Shown here in pieces: positions 9,501-18,638 of a DNA stretch of 27,399 nucleotides. The notes below the pieces were generated by a model. That model made no database searches, had not been told where the DNA came from, and saw only the letters and a list, made by a program, of their open reading frames with translations. Each line of letters begins with the position of its first letter. Position 1 is the stretch's first letter. Both the position numbers and the translations under genes were made by a program. The stretch comes from Stentor coeruleus (taxonomy: Eukaryota > Ciliophora > Heterotrichea > Heterotrichida > Stentoridae), in the NCBI GenBank assembly GCA_001970955.1, contig MPUH01000977.1, positions 1 through 27,399 of the forward strand, written 5' to 3'.

Positions 9501-11346
9501 CAACGATAAGGTTTTTTTCAAGAGATCTTTTTAATATTATTGATGTGATATCTATAACTTTATCTATTATGAACCTTTCGCAGATTTTCCAACTGTCAAT
9601 AAATCATTTTATTCAAGATTTTAAAGTTGAAAATAGTGATGATTATGATTTATGTGGAGAATTCGCGATTATCGACAATATTATGGTATCATATAAACAA
9701 ATTGTATCTTTTAACTGCTTGATAATATTTGTCAGACTTTTACAGTTTTATAAATTCAGTAAAAGACTATCATTGCTAACTGATATTTTAGATTCAGCCA
9801 AATTAGACTTGATATTTTTTATGCTTATGTTTGCTATAATCCTTTTTGCATATACACTTATGAGTTATTTACTTTTAGGACATATTTTAACAGGTTTTAA
9901 TAGTTTACCAAAAGCTCTTATAAGCTGTTATCTTATGCTTATTGGAACATTTGTAAGCCAAGAAATTTATGATGCTGATTCTGTTTTTGGTACTCTTTTC
10001 TTTTGTAGTCTTATCATAGTATTTTCATTAATTTTACTTAATATGTTCATTGCTATTATAGGATCACANGTAGTCTTATCATAGTATTTTCATTAATTTT
10101 ACTTAATATGTTCATTGCTATTATAGGATCACATTTTGAAAGAGTATCAGAAAATTCTAAAGACCAAGAAGTAGATGTTGGTTTTTTCAAAAAAATCTGG
10201 AGTGTAATTAAAGCTAGAAGGAATCATAAAAAATATATTGATGAACTTGAAGAGTTTAGTTTTCAAGATAAGCTAAATACTCAGTTAAGAACAGATAATG
10301 AAAAGACAAATACTGAAGATGAGGAAATTTTTAATGTAGAACCTGTACATCCTGATCGTTGCAATCCTAGTTTTTGGTTGAAACTTCTTGATAATATTAT
10401 TTTAGAAAAAAGTCAAAAAAAAGTCAGCCTTTTTAAATTGAAAACTTTATCAGCTAAATTTGAAAAAAATAAAAAAATTGTGATCCAAGCTAAATTGCAT
10501 GAGATATGTTTTGTAAGCCTACATACATGGAAAATTTCTGATATTAAAGAAAGAATAAAAATGTGGAGATCTATGACCCTACTAAATAGAGAAGCTGATT
10601 TAAAAGAAATTGAAAAGGCTTATATACAACAAAAGGAAATACCTAATTTATTAAGGCTCAATAATAATATGCAAGAACTATGGAACTTAAATACAAAAGA
10701 GGAAAAAATTAAAATGTGGATTGGTGAAGATCCTTTAACCGATGTTGAAAGAGTAGCGATATGGAATTCTCTTGGATTTAACATAGAAACATTTGGTATC
10801 GAAAATGAACAACTTAAAGAAATATGGAAACAAGAACTTAGCCAATATGATAAACTTGATAAAGTGAGAAAAATAGTATCATCACATTATAGGGTTATAA
10901 ATAATATTAAGAAATTTAAAGGAAAAGATAAAAGCCAAGCATTGATTAACTGTGGTGAAATTGATGACTTTAAAATTATGCTTTGGTTAGGTCTTAGTTG
11001 TGATGATTCAGGATTAAAATGCTTGTTTATTAATCAACCTGATGATTTTGAGGCAGAAATTATAGCTTATTTGAATCTAGCTTTGAATGAAAATAATATT
11101 TTTGCCCTTGATGGGTTAGATTATGAGTTAGAAGAACTTTTAGATGGGAAAATTTATGATTGGGTTGAAGCTAAAGCTATGTTTATGACTGAGGTTCAAA
11201 GAAAATTTGAAATAAAAAGTAAAATCGAAAGTGATGAACATGATATTATGGCACTGAATGATTATAAATTGCATATTTCTAAAGAAGTAGAAAAACTAAA
11301 AAAAGCTTGCAGAGCTCTTAGAGTTGAATATGATAGATATAAATAA
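6521..11346 (+). CDS. Tandem polycystin (PKD2/TRPP-like) channel with two complete channel units
   Basis: One gene of 1,586 residues after collapsing a 64-bp duplicated junction at 10005-10133. Unit 1: acidic stretch (~37-49), S1 (~81-101), large extracellular domain, S2 (~308-330), S3 (~354-378), S4 (~402-424), S5 (~441-467), pore loop FYTVARTFGKLFDMVLGQED, and S6 ending TNMFLAIVMSTY. A charged linker (~532-665) follows. Unit 2: S1 (~673-698), second extracellular domain, S2 (~907-931), S3 (~1003-1029), S4 (~1060-1079), S5 (~1095-1119), pore loop FNSLPKALISCYLMLIGTFV, and S6 ending LLNMFIAIIGSHFERV. The units align across S4-S5 (F...L.D.I..AK.D.I.FML). NMFLAI/NMFIAI is the polycystin S6 signature. 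The ~400-residue cytosolic tail has repeated IKMW-type motifs and an end coiled coil. Polycystins are cation channels of cilia and plasma membrane. With two units per chain, a pseudo-tetramer would need only two subunits (inference). Confidence 0.85.
10005..10133. repeat. 64-bp duplicate flanking a single N (assembly overlap)
   Basis: Bases 10005-10068 and 10070-10133 are identical and separated by N10069. Collapsing removes 65 positions and joins the unit-2 S6 helix (LLNMFIAIIGS) in frame to HFERVSENSK. Left uncollapsed, the channel gene appears broken. Confidence 0.95.
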
Positions 11347-11506
11347 ATTATTTATATTTTACTAACTAGAAAAATATTGTTTAAAAGTTTATGATTATTT
11401 AATAATATTCTGATAAAATACTCTTCGGGTTTATCATATTATTTATAAAACTTCATATTAAATTTACTATAAAATCCTAATCACATTCCAACAAAAATGT
11501 GAGCCT

Positions 11507-12331
11507 TTATTTCTTCAAAGGGTTCTTCATCTTAAGTCCTCTTGACGATGGGGTGTTTTGCGAACTGAAATTTGAAATCTGATTTTCAGCCATCATTTGA
11601 AACTTCATAAACCTCTTCATTTCACCAGGGGTCAATTCATTCATCGGCATATCTTTATATGAAAATTTCTTCATATAATTCATAATCCTAGGATCAAAAA
11701 ATTTCCTTTTGCCAGCATTAACCAAATCTTCAGGTGGTTGATAACTAAGTACACTTTTCATAGCATCATTAGTAGCTCTAAGTTCTTGTGTATATTGTTG
11801 TAATTCTGGAATTAAAAATTTTACTTGATTTAATAATCCATTAGTTTTTGCTGTATAATCTAATATTCTTAAAGATTGTGAACCAAGCTGAGAATGGATT
11901 TTTGATAAACTTTGCTTTATAGTCATTAAAGAATCCTCTTGTCTTAAGGCTAATTCAGTAGCTTTATCATTAACAGCAAGTTTGATTTCTTTGATTTTAG
12001 ATGAAAAGTATTTAGATTCATCCAAAACACGGAGTTTTGAAGAATTTAATGCTGGGACGAATTCAGTTTGTGTGTTTTCCCATGACATCAATGACCGAAC
12101 TTCTTTTTTTTCGAATGTTATAAAGTAAGTTTGCCCACTTTCTAGTTGGTTGTATATAACTTTTTTCCCTGATGAATTTGTTAAAACTTGATTACATCCT
12201 ATAGTTGAAGAATTTCCAAAGAGGTATTGGATAACAGCATTAAAGTCTCTATTAGGACAATCTTCTGAGATTTCTATAAATTTAATAATATCTTTTGTAG
12301 TCTCACTTCTAACAATTCTTAAGAGCTTCAT
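11507..12331 (-). CDS. Unrecognised protein, possible ubiquitin/DCX-like fold plus coiled coil
   Basis: 274 residues, starting at the only in-frame ATG (12331-12329), which has a stop just upstream. I do not recognise the family. Residues ~1-75 alternate hydrophobic strands with QVLTNSSGKKVIYNQLESGQTYFITFEKK, a pattern that resembles the L.sxdGk.V.....L..G..Y strand-turn of doublecortin/ubiquitin-like folds; this is weak. The centre (~105-190) is amphipathic helix with regular Leu/Ile spacing (SLSKIHSQLGSQSLRIL). The C-terminus is basic and Met-rich (NYMKKFSYKDMPMNELTPGEMKRFMKFQMM) with an extended tail. No signal peptide or membrane segment. It converges on the channel gene, and its start lies 25 bp after the stop of the upstream same-strand gene. 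Confidence 0.7.
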   Translation of the reverse strand: MKLLRIVRSETTKDIIKFIEISEDCPNRDFNAVIQYLFGNSSTIGCNQVLTNSSGKKVIYNQLESGQTYFITFEKKEVRSLMSWENTQTEFVPALNSSKLRVLDESKYFSSKIKEIKLAVNDKATELALRQEDSLMTIKQSLSKIHSQLGSQSLRILDYTAKTNGLLNQVKFLIPELQQYTQELRATNDAMKSVLSYQPPEDLVNAGKRKFFDPRIMNYMKKFSYKDMPMNELTPGEMKRFMKFQMMAENQISNFSSQNTPSSRGLKMKNPLKK

Positions 12332-12356
12332 CAAATTTTATATAAAATTTAGTATG

Positions 12357-12944
12357 CTAATTATTTATCACTAAAATTTTAAAGTTTTTGTTTTTTACTT
12401 GGTCACTAGGCACAGTTTTAATTGTGTTTATTTTATAATCTGAAGATTTTTCTATTTGTTTTTTTATAGTTTTTGTGTTTAGTTGTATTTTTGTTAGGAA
12501 ATCTTGAGAAAGTTGTCGTAAGTGTTTTTCGTTTTCTTTTTCTATAAAAATAGCTTGTGAAGACTGTCTTCCTATACCAAAAGGTTTATGTTTTATTGTA
12601 TTGATTTGGTCTATATGTGATCCTATAGTAATTTTTGAATTAACTGATCGAAATATGCAGTTATTTTTAAAAAGCCTTGCTTCTTTGAGTTTTTGCATTC
12701 TTTTTGCAGGTGACGATTGGGAGGTTTTTATGAATCTTTTATCTTTATGCATATGAATTGGAGGAGGTTTGTTGTATTCATATATTAAAGCTGATGTGTA
12801 AAGAGAGTCACGAACTGTGTTTAGAGCTTTATCTCCGTATACGCGACTTGATACTTTTTTGTGTATGCTGTAAATATTGTGCAGGTTTTTAGGCATGCTA
12901 TCTAATATAACTATCTTTGCTAAACTTTTCGATTTAGTGTCCAT
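12357..12944 (-). CDS. Unrecognised small basic protein
   Basis: 195 residues from ATG at 12944 to TAG at 12357. It is rich in Lys, Ser, Ile and Asn, with no membrane segment and no known domain. A central basic stretch (YNKPPPIHMHKDKRFIKTSQSS, then PAKRMQKLKEARLF) suggests an unstructured linker and a short helix. The C-terminal part is Lys/Ile-rich helical sequence. The region just before the stop contains a 15-nt GT-AG string (12371-12357, gtgataaataattag). If it were spliced, the protein would gain 15 residues and overlap the next gene, so I kept the simple stop. It is divergent from the DHHC gene across 628 bp. Confidence 0.6.
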   Translation of the reverse strand: MDTKSKSLAKIVILDSMPKNLHNIYSIHKKVSSRVYGDKALNTVRDSLYTSALIYEYNKPPPIHMHKDKRFIKTSQSSPAKRMQKLKEARLFKNNCIFRSVNSKITIGSHIDQINTIKHKPFGIGRQSSQAIFIEKENEKHLRQLSQDFLTKIQLNTKTIKKQIEKSSDYKINTIKTVPSDQVKNKNFKILVINN

Positions 12945-13572
12945 ATTTAAAATATTTCGTTATAAGTTTATATTTATAGGAATCATAATGGAATATAAGA
13001 GATTATAGCTATTGGAATTTATACTTGATTTGATAATGCAAAAAAATATTTGAGGGTTTTTAGTGGATGAAGTAAGATTTATGGGATAGGCTGTGTTTGA
13101 TTTAGATGGTTATATGCTTTATTTTTATTGAATATAATAACGGTAAATAAATAACAAAGAATAGGATATTTTTTGAGATGTAATTTTATATTGGGTTTTA
13201 AAATATAAACCTATTACTAAAATATAATTAATTGTAAGTTAAATCAGTCAAAGAAAAATTACATCATCAGGATATTTATCAGATAAAATGCTGATTAAAC
13301 TAAGGGATTATTTTGCATTTTTTTGTTATCAGTTAAATCAGTCAAAGAAAAATTACATCATCAGGATATTTATCAGATAAAATGCTGATTAAACTAAGGG
13401 ATTATTTTGCATTTTTATGTTATCAGGTATGTAAAATTTTCTAAATTGTTCTATTAGGATGAGTGACATAATTTTATATAAGGATTTTTATTTAAAAGAA
13501 TTTAGTTAGCTTATGATATATAAAAGCATGAGTAATATTGAATGAATAAAGAAAAAATAGACTAAAAATCTA
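12945..13572. other. Divergent intergenic region containing a 94-bp tandem repeat
   Basis: It lies between the 5' ends of the small basic protein (-) and the DHHC enzyme (+). It holds a two-copy 94-bp direct tandem repeat (13237-13424) and otherwise only AT-rich sequence. No ORF of note and no RNA gene were seen. Confidence 0.6.
13237..13424. repeat. 94-bp tandem duplication, two copies
   Basis: Copies at 13237-13330 and 13331-13424 differ at one base I can see (T13323 versus A13417). Each includes atcag...ctgat, a short inverted pair with an 8-base loop. There is no N at the junction, so unlike the other duplicates this one may be a true tandem repeat in the divergent promoter region. Confidence 0.88.
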
Positions 13573-14679
13573 ATGTGGCAAAAACTTACAAATGTCCATG
13601 GAGGAAAACTACGACCAATTTTTATAGTAATTCATTTAAGTTTGTTTGGATTTACAATTTATACTGCTGACAATCTTCAAAAGCTTACTGAGATATCTTT
13701 GCTATTTTGGTAATAAATATTCAGGATTATAGCGATTTTGTCTGAAATATTTTATGTCTTTGCTGCATACAGGTCCCCAGGCTACGTAATAAGCAAAGAT
13801 ACAATAAAAAAGTCATTTTCTTCAACAGCAAATCCCCAAACACCCTATATCATAGAGCTCGAAGAGCGAGTAGAAGCAATCGCTAGTTCAAACAGCGAAG
13901 ACCCCGAATATTTCATAAAAAGTTCCGAAGAAGCAAGTGTCCGTCAAATCTCACTAAAATCATCAGATGAAGCTCAAGAGTCCCATAAAAGTGATCCGCC
14001 ATCTAAATCCCTCTTTTCTCTTCAAACCCTAACACCCAATGATCAAAACATCCCATCAAAAAGCTCTTCAACAATCCAACCATTATCAAAAAAACCAAAA
14101 TCTTCATTATCAAAATTCGAAAGACATAGTTGCCCAAGATCTCATAATATAGAAAGTGAAGAAAAAATCATAATCGAAGGAGAAAAACCTTATTTTTTAC
14201 CAAGATACTGTATGAGTTGCTGCTTAGAGCAACCAGTAAGGGCAAAACATTGTAAAATATGTAAAAAATGTGTCCATAGATATGATCATCATTGCTCATG
14301 GCTTGGTAATTGTATAGGTGAAAGAAACTATTTTTATTACTATGTTTATTTGATATCACAATCTTTAGAACTATCATTAGCTGTGTATTTTTTAATTGAC
14401 AGCATAAGGATTACATCTTTTATGGTTGCCCCGATTATTGGGACTATAGTTTTAGTCCCCCTTGGGATTTTTTCAATTTTTTTATTGATCCTTCACACTT
14501 ATTTGATTTCAAAAGGTATGACAACTTGGGAGCTTATATCGTGGAAAAGAATTAGTTATCTTGGAAGCAGGAGAAAATCCCCATTTGATTTCGGCCTTGC
14601 AAAAAACTGGCTTATCTATTTGACTTCTTCTACAGTTAGAGATTGGAATAAACTTAAACTTAAATATATTATTAAATAA
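13573..14679 (+). CDS. DHHC-type protein S-palmitoyltransferase
   Basis: Two exons, 13573-13709 and 13725-14679, giving 363 residues. The ATG at 13573 has an in-frame TAG just upstream. Two N-terminal membrane segments (~15-32 and ~41-60) are followed by a long Ser/Glu/Lys-rich cytosolic loop. Then comes the Cys-rich domain YCMSCCLEQPVRAKHCKICKK, continuing to the catalytic D233-H234-H235-C236 in YDHHCSW. LGNCIGERNYFYYYVYL, two more membrane segments and SKGMTTWELIS (the TTxE motif) follow. All hallmarks of an active enzyme are present: the catalytic Cys takes palmitate from palmitoyl-CoA and passes it to substrate cysteines on Golgi, ER or plasma membrane. The intron splits a Trp codon in the second membrane segment; without it that segment and the start would be lost. 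Confidence 0.95.
13710..13724 (+). other. 15-nt intron of the DHHC gene
   Basis: The sequence gtaataaatattcag carries an in-frame stop and has A at position 10. Removal joins exon 1 (ending LLF plus tg) to gATTATAGCG, giving LLFWIIAILSEIF, a continuous membrane helix. Confidence 0.93.
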
Positions 14680-14781
14680 TAAATACAATAGTCCTTTACT
14701 TTAAAAAAAAATTTAAAAAATCCTACACAATAAGATCACTATATAAATAATAAGCGCAAAAATAAATATATATCTATATAA

Positions 14782-15393
14782 ATGATAAATCATCCTTCAC
14801 TAAAACTTTTTTATTGTCACTCTTGCAAATCAAGTTCTCAGATTGATATTTTAAACCTTTTATGTCCTAATTGCAACTCAGATTTTTTAGAAGAAGGAAA
14901 ACTTCAAGAAACCAACCCTGATGAAAATCTTAGAATTTCTGACTCAGATGACTCACCTTTAGGTTCAGATTATAATCAATCAGATGTTGAAGATCCTTCG
15001 GTTAGTATAGAAAGGAGTTTATCATCTTTTTTAATGCACTTTGGAAGAGAAAACTCATCAGAACCTAGAGAAGGGAATGTTCAGATTATGAGTCCTTTTG
15101 ATATGTTTGGCTTACATGCTTTTCCAGGGAGGATTAGATTGCAGGATATTTTCCATATGGTACAAGAAAATAGACGGCATGCGCCGGTTAATGATGAAGC
15201 TATAAATGAACTTGAAACAGTACCGGTTGATGTTAGACTTACTGAATGCGATTGTAAAATTTGTGGGGAATATTTTAAAATGAATGAGAAAGCCACGCAT
15301 CTTGAATGCACTCATGTTTTCCATGAGGTTTGCCTTTTACCTTGGCTTAAAATCAAAAATTCTTGTCCTGTTTGCAGGCAAATAATTTACTAA
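14782..15393 (+). CDS. RING-H2 E3 ubiquitin ligase, RNF115/RNF126-like
   Basis: 203 residues, intronless, 102 bp downstream of the DHHC gene on the same strand. An N-terminal zinc ribbon (C12, C15, C28, C31 in YCHSCKSSSQIDILNLLCPNC) is followed by an acidic, Ser-rich disordered middle. A complete RING-H2 closes the protein: C158-x2-C161-x14-C176-x-H178-x2-H181-x2-C184-x10-C195-x2-C198. The order zinc ribbon, acidic linker, C-terminal RING matches the RNF115/RNF126 group, whose ribbon binds ubiquitin or clients while the RING recruits E2. These ligases act in cytosolic quality control and endosomal sorting; the substrate here is unknown. The protein is shorter than the ~310-residue animal members, mainly in the linker. 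Confidence 0.88.
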   Translation: MINHPSLKLFYCHSCKSSSQIDILNLLCPNCNSDFLEEGKLQETNPDENLRISDSDDSPLGSDYNQSDVEDPSVSIERSLSSFLMHFGRENSSEPREGNVQIMSPFDMFGLHAFPGRIRLQDIFHMVQENRRHAPVNDEAINELETVPVDVRLTECDCKICGEYFKMNEKATHLECTHVFHEVCLLPWLKIKNSCPVCRQIIY

Positions 15394-16127
15394 TTAGTTT
15401 TTTACTTATTCGTTTTTTTAAAGCTTTTGGTTGTTTTAGGATTAAACTGAGAGAGGTTTGGATTTTAAAATGAGTATTTCATGTTTTCTATAATAATTTA
15501 GATATGAATATGTAAAAAAAATAGATTTTATGGGGTATATTAAGGTATAGGCTTGGGTTATCGAAAATATGATGTGATTTTTTAATTCCTTTGAAACATT
15601 CTCAGACTTTAGTTATCTAATTAAAAATCTTCTATTTTCCTTATCTCTGACTTACATAATTTTCCCAAATCATCCGCAATTAAATAATTTATATTAAGTC
15701 CTAATCCTAACTTGTCTAAATCTTCATACAAAAATCACAGCCTATTATATAAATTTTTTACAATATAAAACTGAAGCATAAAACCCAAAAGTTCAGACAG
15801 CAATTCTAATCACACACAAAGCATTTCATATGTTAAATTTTAATCTAAATCACTAATTCTAATAACTATAACTTAATTCCTTTAATCAAATCCCAAGCTT
15901 TCCATACATAAACATCTACTTCCAAATAACTTAAAGCTTCACATATACATAAACTCAAAAATCATAAAAAATCAGCCTACAGCATAATCCATATACTTCA
16001 TCATCACTCCATCTATATCCCAACATTCTTCATAAAAATTTTAAATCTTCTAAACCTAAACCTCTCTTATAAACCCCATAAACTCTAATTTTTTCAACTA
16101 AACCATCTAAAATAATTATGGATATAA
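15394..16127. other. Intergenic region with a sharp G-to-C composition switch
   Basis: This is the tandem gap between the RING gene and the CTL gene. No ORF or RNA gene was seen. The left part is G-rich and C-poor (15421-15480 has 15 G, 3 C), and the right part is the reverse (15661-15720 has 3 G, 13 C). The change falls near 15590. An ATG at 16118, out of frame with the CTL start at 16128, would make an 8-codon upstream ORF ending at a TGA inside the CTL coding region. Confidence 0.6.
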
Positions 16128-17897
16128 ATGAAAAAAGCTGAAGTTGACCACAGCACCTTCAAAGACGGGCCTTCTGGTGATAGAAGATGCACAGATATCT
16201 TTTGTTGTCTTATTTTCTTTTGTTTTGTCATAGCTATGTGCTCTTTAGGGTATTATGGATATCAGAAAGGTGACCCTGATAGCGTAATTTACCCTTACGA
16301 CTCTGCTGGAAATCAATGCGGTCGGCCAGGAACACCTACAGAATCTTATGAATATGTGTATTTTCTTAACCCTTCAGACAATACAACAAGTACAAGATGG
16401 AAAGTTTGTGTCAAAAGTTGCCCAAGTAAAGATAGTAATACCACTACTGATTGTTATGTTAATCAATGGGTAACTAATTGTACATTTATTGCTAATGGGA
16501 CTAATTATACACCTTATGCTTCTTATGATTTACTTCATAGAGTATGCATGCCTGAAGCTGTTACTGATTATTTTAAGCAGTATTTAAGTGATAATGAAAT
16601 GATGTCATTTGGAGCTGATGTCATAAGATGCAAGTATATAGTTTTGGCTGTGTTAGGGATTTCTGTTGGAGTGTCTATAATTTATCTTCTATTTCTCAGA
16701 TACTTCATAGGTATTGTAGTCTGGATGATAGTCAGTGCTCTAGTTCTGCTTTTCGCACTTTTCGGGGGATATTATAATTACCAGATTTTTGATGAAAAAA
16801 GCGGAATATTAGATCAAAATACTGTTATTCAGTATTGGTGTATAGCAATAGGATGCTACCTCGCAGCTTTTTTGTCTTTATTAATTGCGATATGCTTAAG
16901 AAATCGTATCGGATTAGCTGCTGCTATTATGAAAAGTGCAACAATTTTCATAGATGACGTCTGGAGCATAATTTTTGTCCCAATGATATTTTTCATACTC
17001 AGTGTCGCAATATTTTTCCTATGGATTACAGCTTTAATATACTTATACTCCTCAGGAACTATAGAAATTAATAATGGAACTAATGAGACAAACTCAGTGT
17101 TAGCGAAATTTACTCACGACCAGCAATTGAAAAATGCTATGTGGTTTGAATTTTTAGGGATTTTCTGGATCAACAGTTTTAAAGTTGCCTTACTACAATT
17201 CATCATATCATTCGCATGTTTGGTTTGGTACTTCACAATCAACAAAGCAGATCTTAATCGCCCAATAAGCCGAGGAGTAACAAATGGACTAGTTTTTCAT
17301 CTAGGTTCTCTAGCATATGGATCTTTACTCCTAACCATCGTCATCTTATTCAAATGGTTTTTATCCTTAATGTCTAAAATCTACAAAGATTCCGAAGGTT
17401 CAAACGCAATTGTAGTCTGTGTCTGTAAATGCATCAACTGTTGTGTTCAATGTTTCGATCGTTTTATCAAATTTCTAGACCATCAAGCTTTTATCCGTAT
17501 AGCTTTAACCGGTGAGAACTTCTGTGAAGCAGCTCATAAATCCTTTGAAATGATCTGGGAAAATGCTGGCAGGTTCACAGCTTTAGGTGGTGTTGGCACA
17601 GTTTTCAATTTCTTAGGCAAGATATCAATAACTTGTTGTTCAGCATATTTAGGATTCCTTATAATAACAACAGACGAAAACTATAAAAGTCAAATCAACT
17701 CAGCAATTGGACCAACTATTGTTTTTGCTATAGTCAGTTATAGTATAGCATGTTTATTTATGGGTGTTTATGAGATATCTGCCGATACAATAGTTCAAGC
17801 ATTTATTTTAGATGAAAAAATGAATGGGGTTAATAAAACCAAATACGCACCTGAGCCGATTAAAGAGTTTATGGAAGATCGTGGTAAAGACAATTAA
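16128..17897 (+). CDS. Choline transporter-like protein (CTL/SLC44 family)
   Basis: 589 residues, intronless. The N-terminus FKDGPSGDRRCTDIFCC is the CTL signature (KDGP..NRSCTD). It leads into membrane segment 1 (~24-46) and the conserved loop GDPDSVIYPYDSAGNQCG. A Cys-rich extracellular loop follows with N-glycosylation sequons (NTT, NCT, NGT, NYT). About nine further membrane segments come after, including IIFVPMIFFILSVAIFFLWITAL, and the family C-terminal block CFDRFIKFLDHQAFIRIALTGENFCEAAHKSFEMIWEN is nearly canonical. The tail is PEPIKEFMEDRG. CTL proteins move choline, and some ethanolamine, across plasma or organelle membranes for phosphatidylcholine synthesis. Length and topology fit the family. 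The best-supported function is choline-type transport; the specific substrate is unproven. Confidence 0.95.
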   Translation: MKKAEVDHSTFKDGPSGDRRCTDIFCCLIFFCFVIAMCSLGYYGYQKGDPDSVIYPYDSAGNQCGRPGTPTESYEYVYFLNPSDNTTSTRWKVCVKSCPSKDSNTTTDCYVNQWVTNCTFIANGTNYTPYASYDLLHRVCMPEAVTDYFKQYLSDNEMMSFGADVIRCKYIVLAVLGISVGVSIIYLLFLRYFIGIVVWMIVSALVLLFALFGGYYNYQIFDEKSGILDQNTVIQYWCIAIGCYLAAFLSLLIAICLRNRIGLAAAIMKSATIFIDDVWSIIFVPMIFFILSVAIFFLWITALIYLYSSGTIEINNGTNETNSVLAKFTHDQQLKNAMWFEFLGIFWINSFKVALLQFIISFACLVWYFTINKADLNRPISRGVTNGLVFHLGSLAYGSLLLTIVILFKWFLSLMSKIYKDSEGSNAIVVCVCKCINCCVQCFDRFIKFLDHQAFIRIALTGENFCEAAHKSFEMIWENAGRFTALGGVGTVFNFLGKISITCCSAYLGFLIITTDENYKSQINSAIGPTIVFAIVSYSIACLFMGVYEISADTIVQAFILDEKMNGVNKTKYAPEPIKEFMEDRGKDN

Positions 17898-17921
17898 TTA
17901 GGATTATAGTAATTTTATTAT

Positions 17922-18318
17922 ATGCCCCTTTTGAATATAATGAACGTTGAGTATAGCGTTGATAGTAATTTACGGACTAAATTGCCGGTGCTAAAAAGGA
18001 AACATTCTGGGTATAGGAAAATTTATTATAGGAAATGGATTTTTAGACAGAAATCACCGATTTTGATATCCCCGATAAAAATGCAAGATGAAGATACATG
18101 TGATCTTGAGGATAGAGATAGAAGGAGATCTTTGTGTCAGAGTTTAACTTGTAGACTACTTGAAGAGTATTGTGAGAAGGTTATGGAATCGGATGATGAG
18201 CANGTGTCAGAGTTTAACTTGTAGACTACTTGAAGAGTATTGTGAGAAGGTTATGGAATCGGATGATGAGCAGGAAAAAATATTGAATGAATGTACTAGA
18301 AGGCTTTTTGATAATTAA
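17922..18318 (+). CDS. Small unknown protein; gene split by a duplicated assembly junction
   Basis: 108 residues after collapsing a 69-bp duplicate around N18203. The unmerged sequence shifts the frame and stops at SEFNL; the merged one continues DDEQEKILNECTRRLFDN and ends at TAA 18316-18318. The first half is basic (LPVLKRKHSGYRKIYYRKWIFRQK), the second acidic and helical with several Cys (RRRSLCQSLTCRLLEEYCEKVMES). No known domain. It begins only 24 bp after the CTL stop on the same strand, too short for a usual separate 3' end plus promoter. A shared transcript or overlapping UTRs is likely if the gene is real. The preserved frame across the junction supports coding. Confidence 0.55.
18134..18272. 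repeat. 69-bp duplicate flanking a single N (assembly overlap)
   Basis: Bases 18134-18202 and 18204-18272 are identical with N18203 between them. Collapsing removes 70 positions and restores the reading frame of the small gene. Confidence 0.93.
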
Positions 18319-18638
18319 TTATTAGATTTTTTTTTGGATGTTATTTTGAGTGAGAATATTGTCATGTGTATATAATTTTACCTAATAATCTTTCACAACT
18401 TTATATCTTTTAAATCAATATTCCTACCATCTTCCATTTGTAAAATTTAAAAACTATTACACATCTCAGGTCATAATAAAAGTTTTCTCTCATTTAAAAA
18501 GCTCATAGAATTATTAAAATCATAAATCCTCCATAAATCCAATTACAATAAAACCCATGATTTCATATATTTTAATACTTCTTAATAATCATCATCTAAC
18601 ATCTTGTATCATATATTTCATATAGAATATTATTAGTC
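18319..18638. other. Tandem intergenic region
   Basis: It holds the 3' flank of the small gene and the 5' flank of the TBC gene. The left ~60 bp are G-rich and the rest is C-rich with few G. No ORF, RNA gene or repeat was seen. Confidence 0.5.

Noticed and set aside
12309-12371. A 15-nt GT-AG string (12371-12357, - strand) at the end of the small basic gene, with A at position 10.
   Set aside because: It starts GTG, unlike the other five introns, which all start GTA. Splicing it would add only 15 residues and run into the coding start of the next gene.
16118-16141. An 8-codon upstream ORF overlapping the CTL start.
   Set aside because: A single short ATG in AT-rich sequence is expected by chance. 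I noted it in the gap entry but do not claim regulation.
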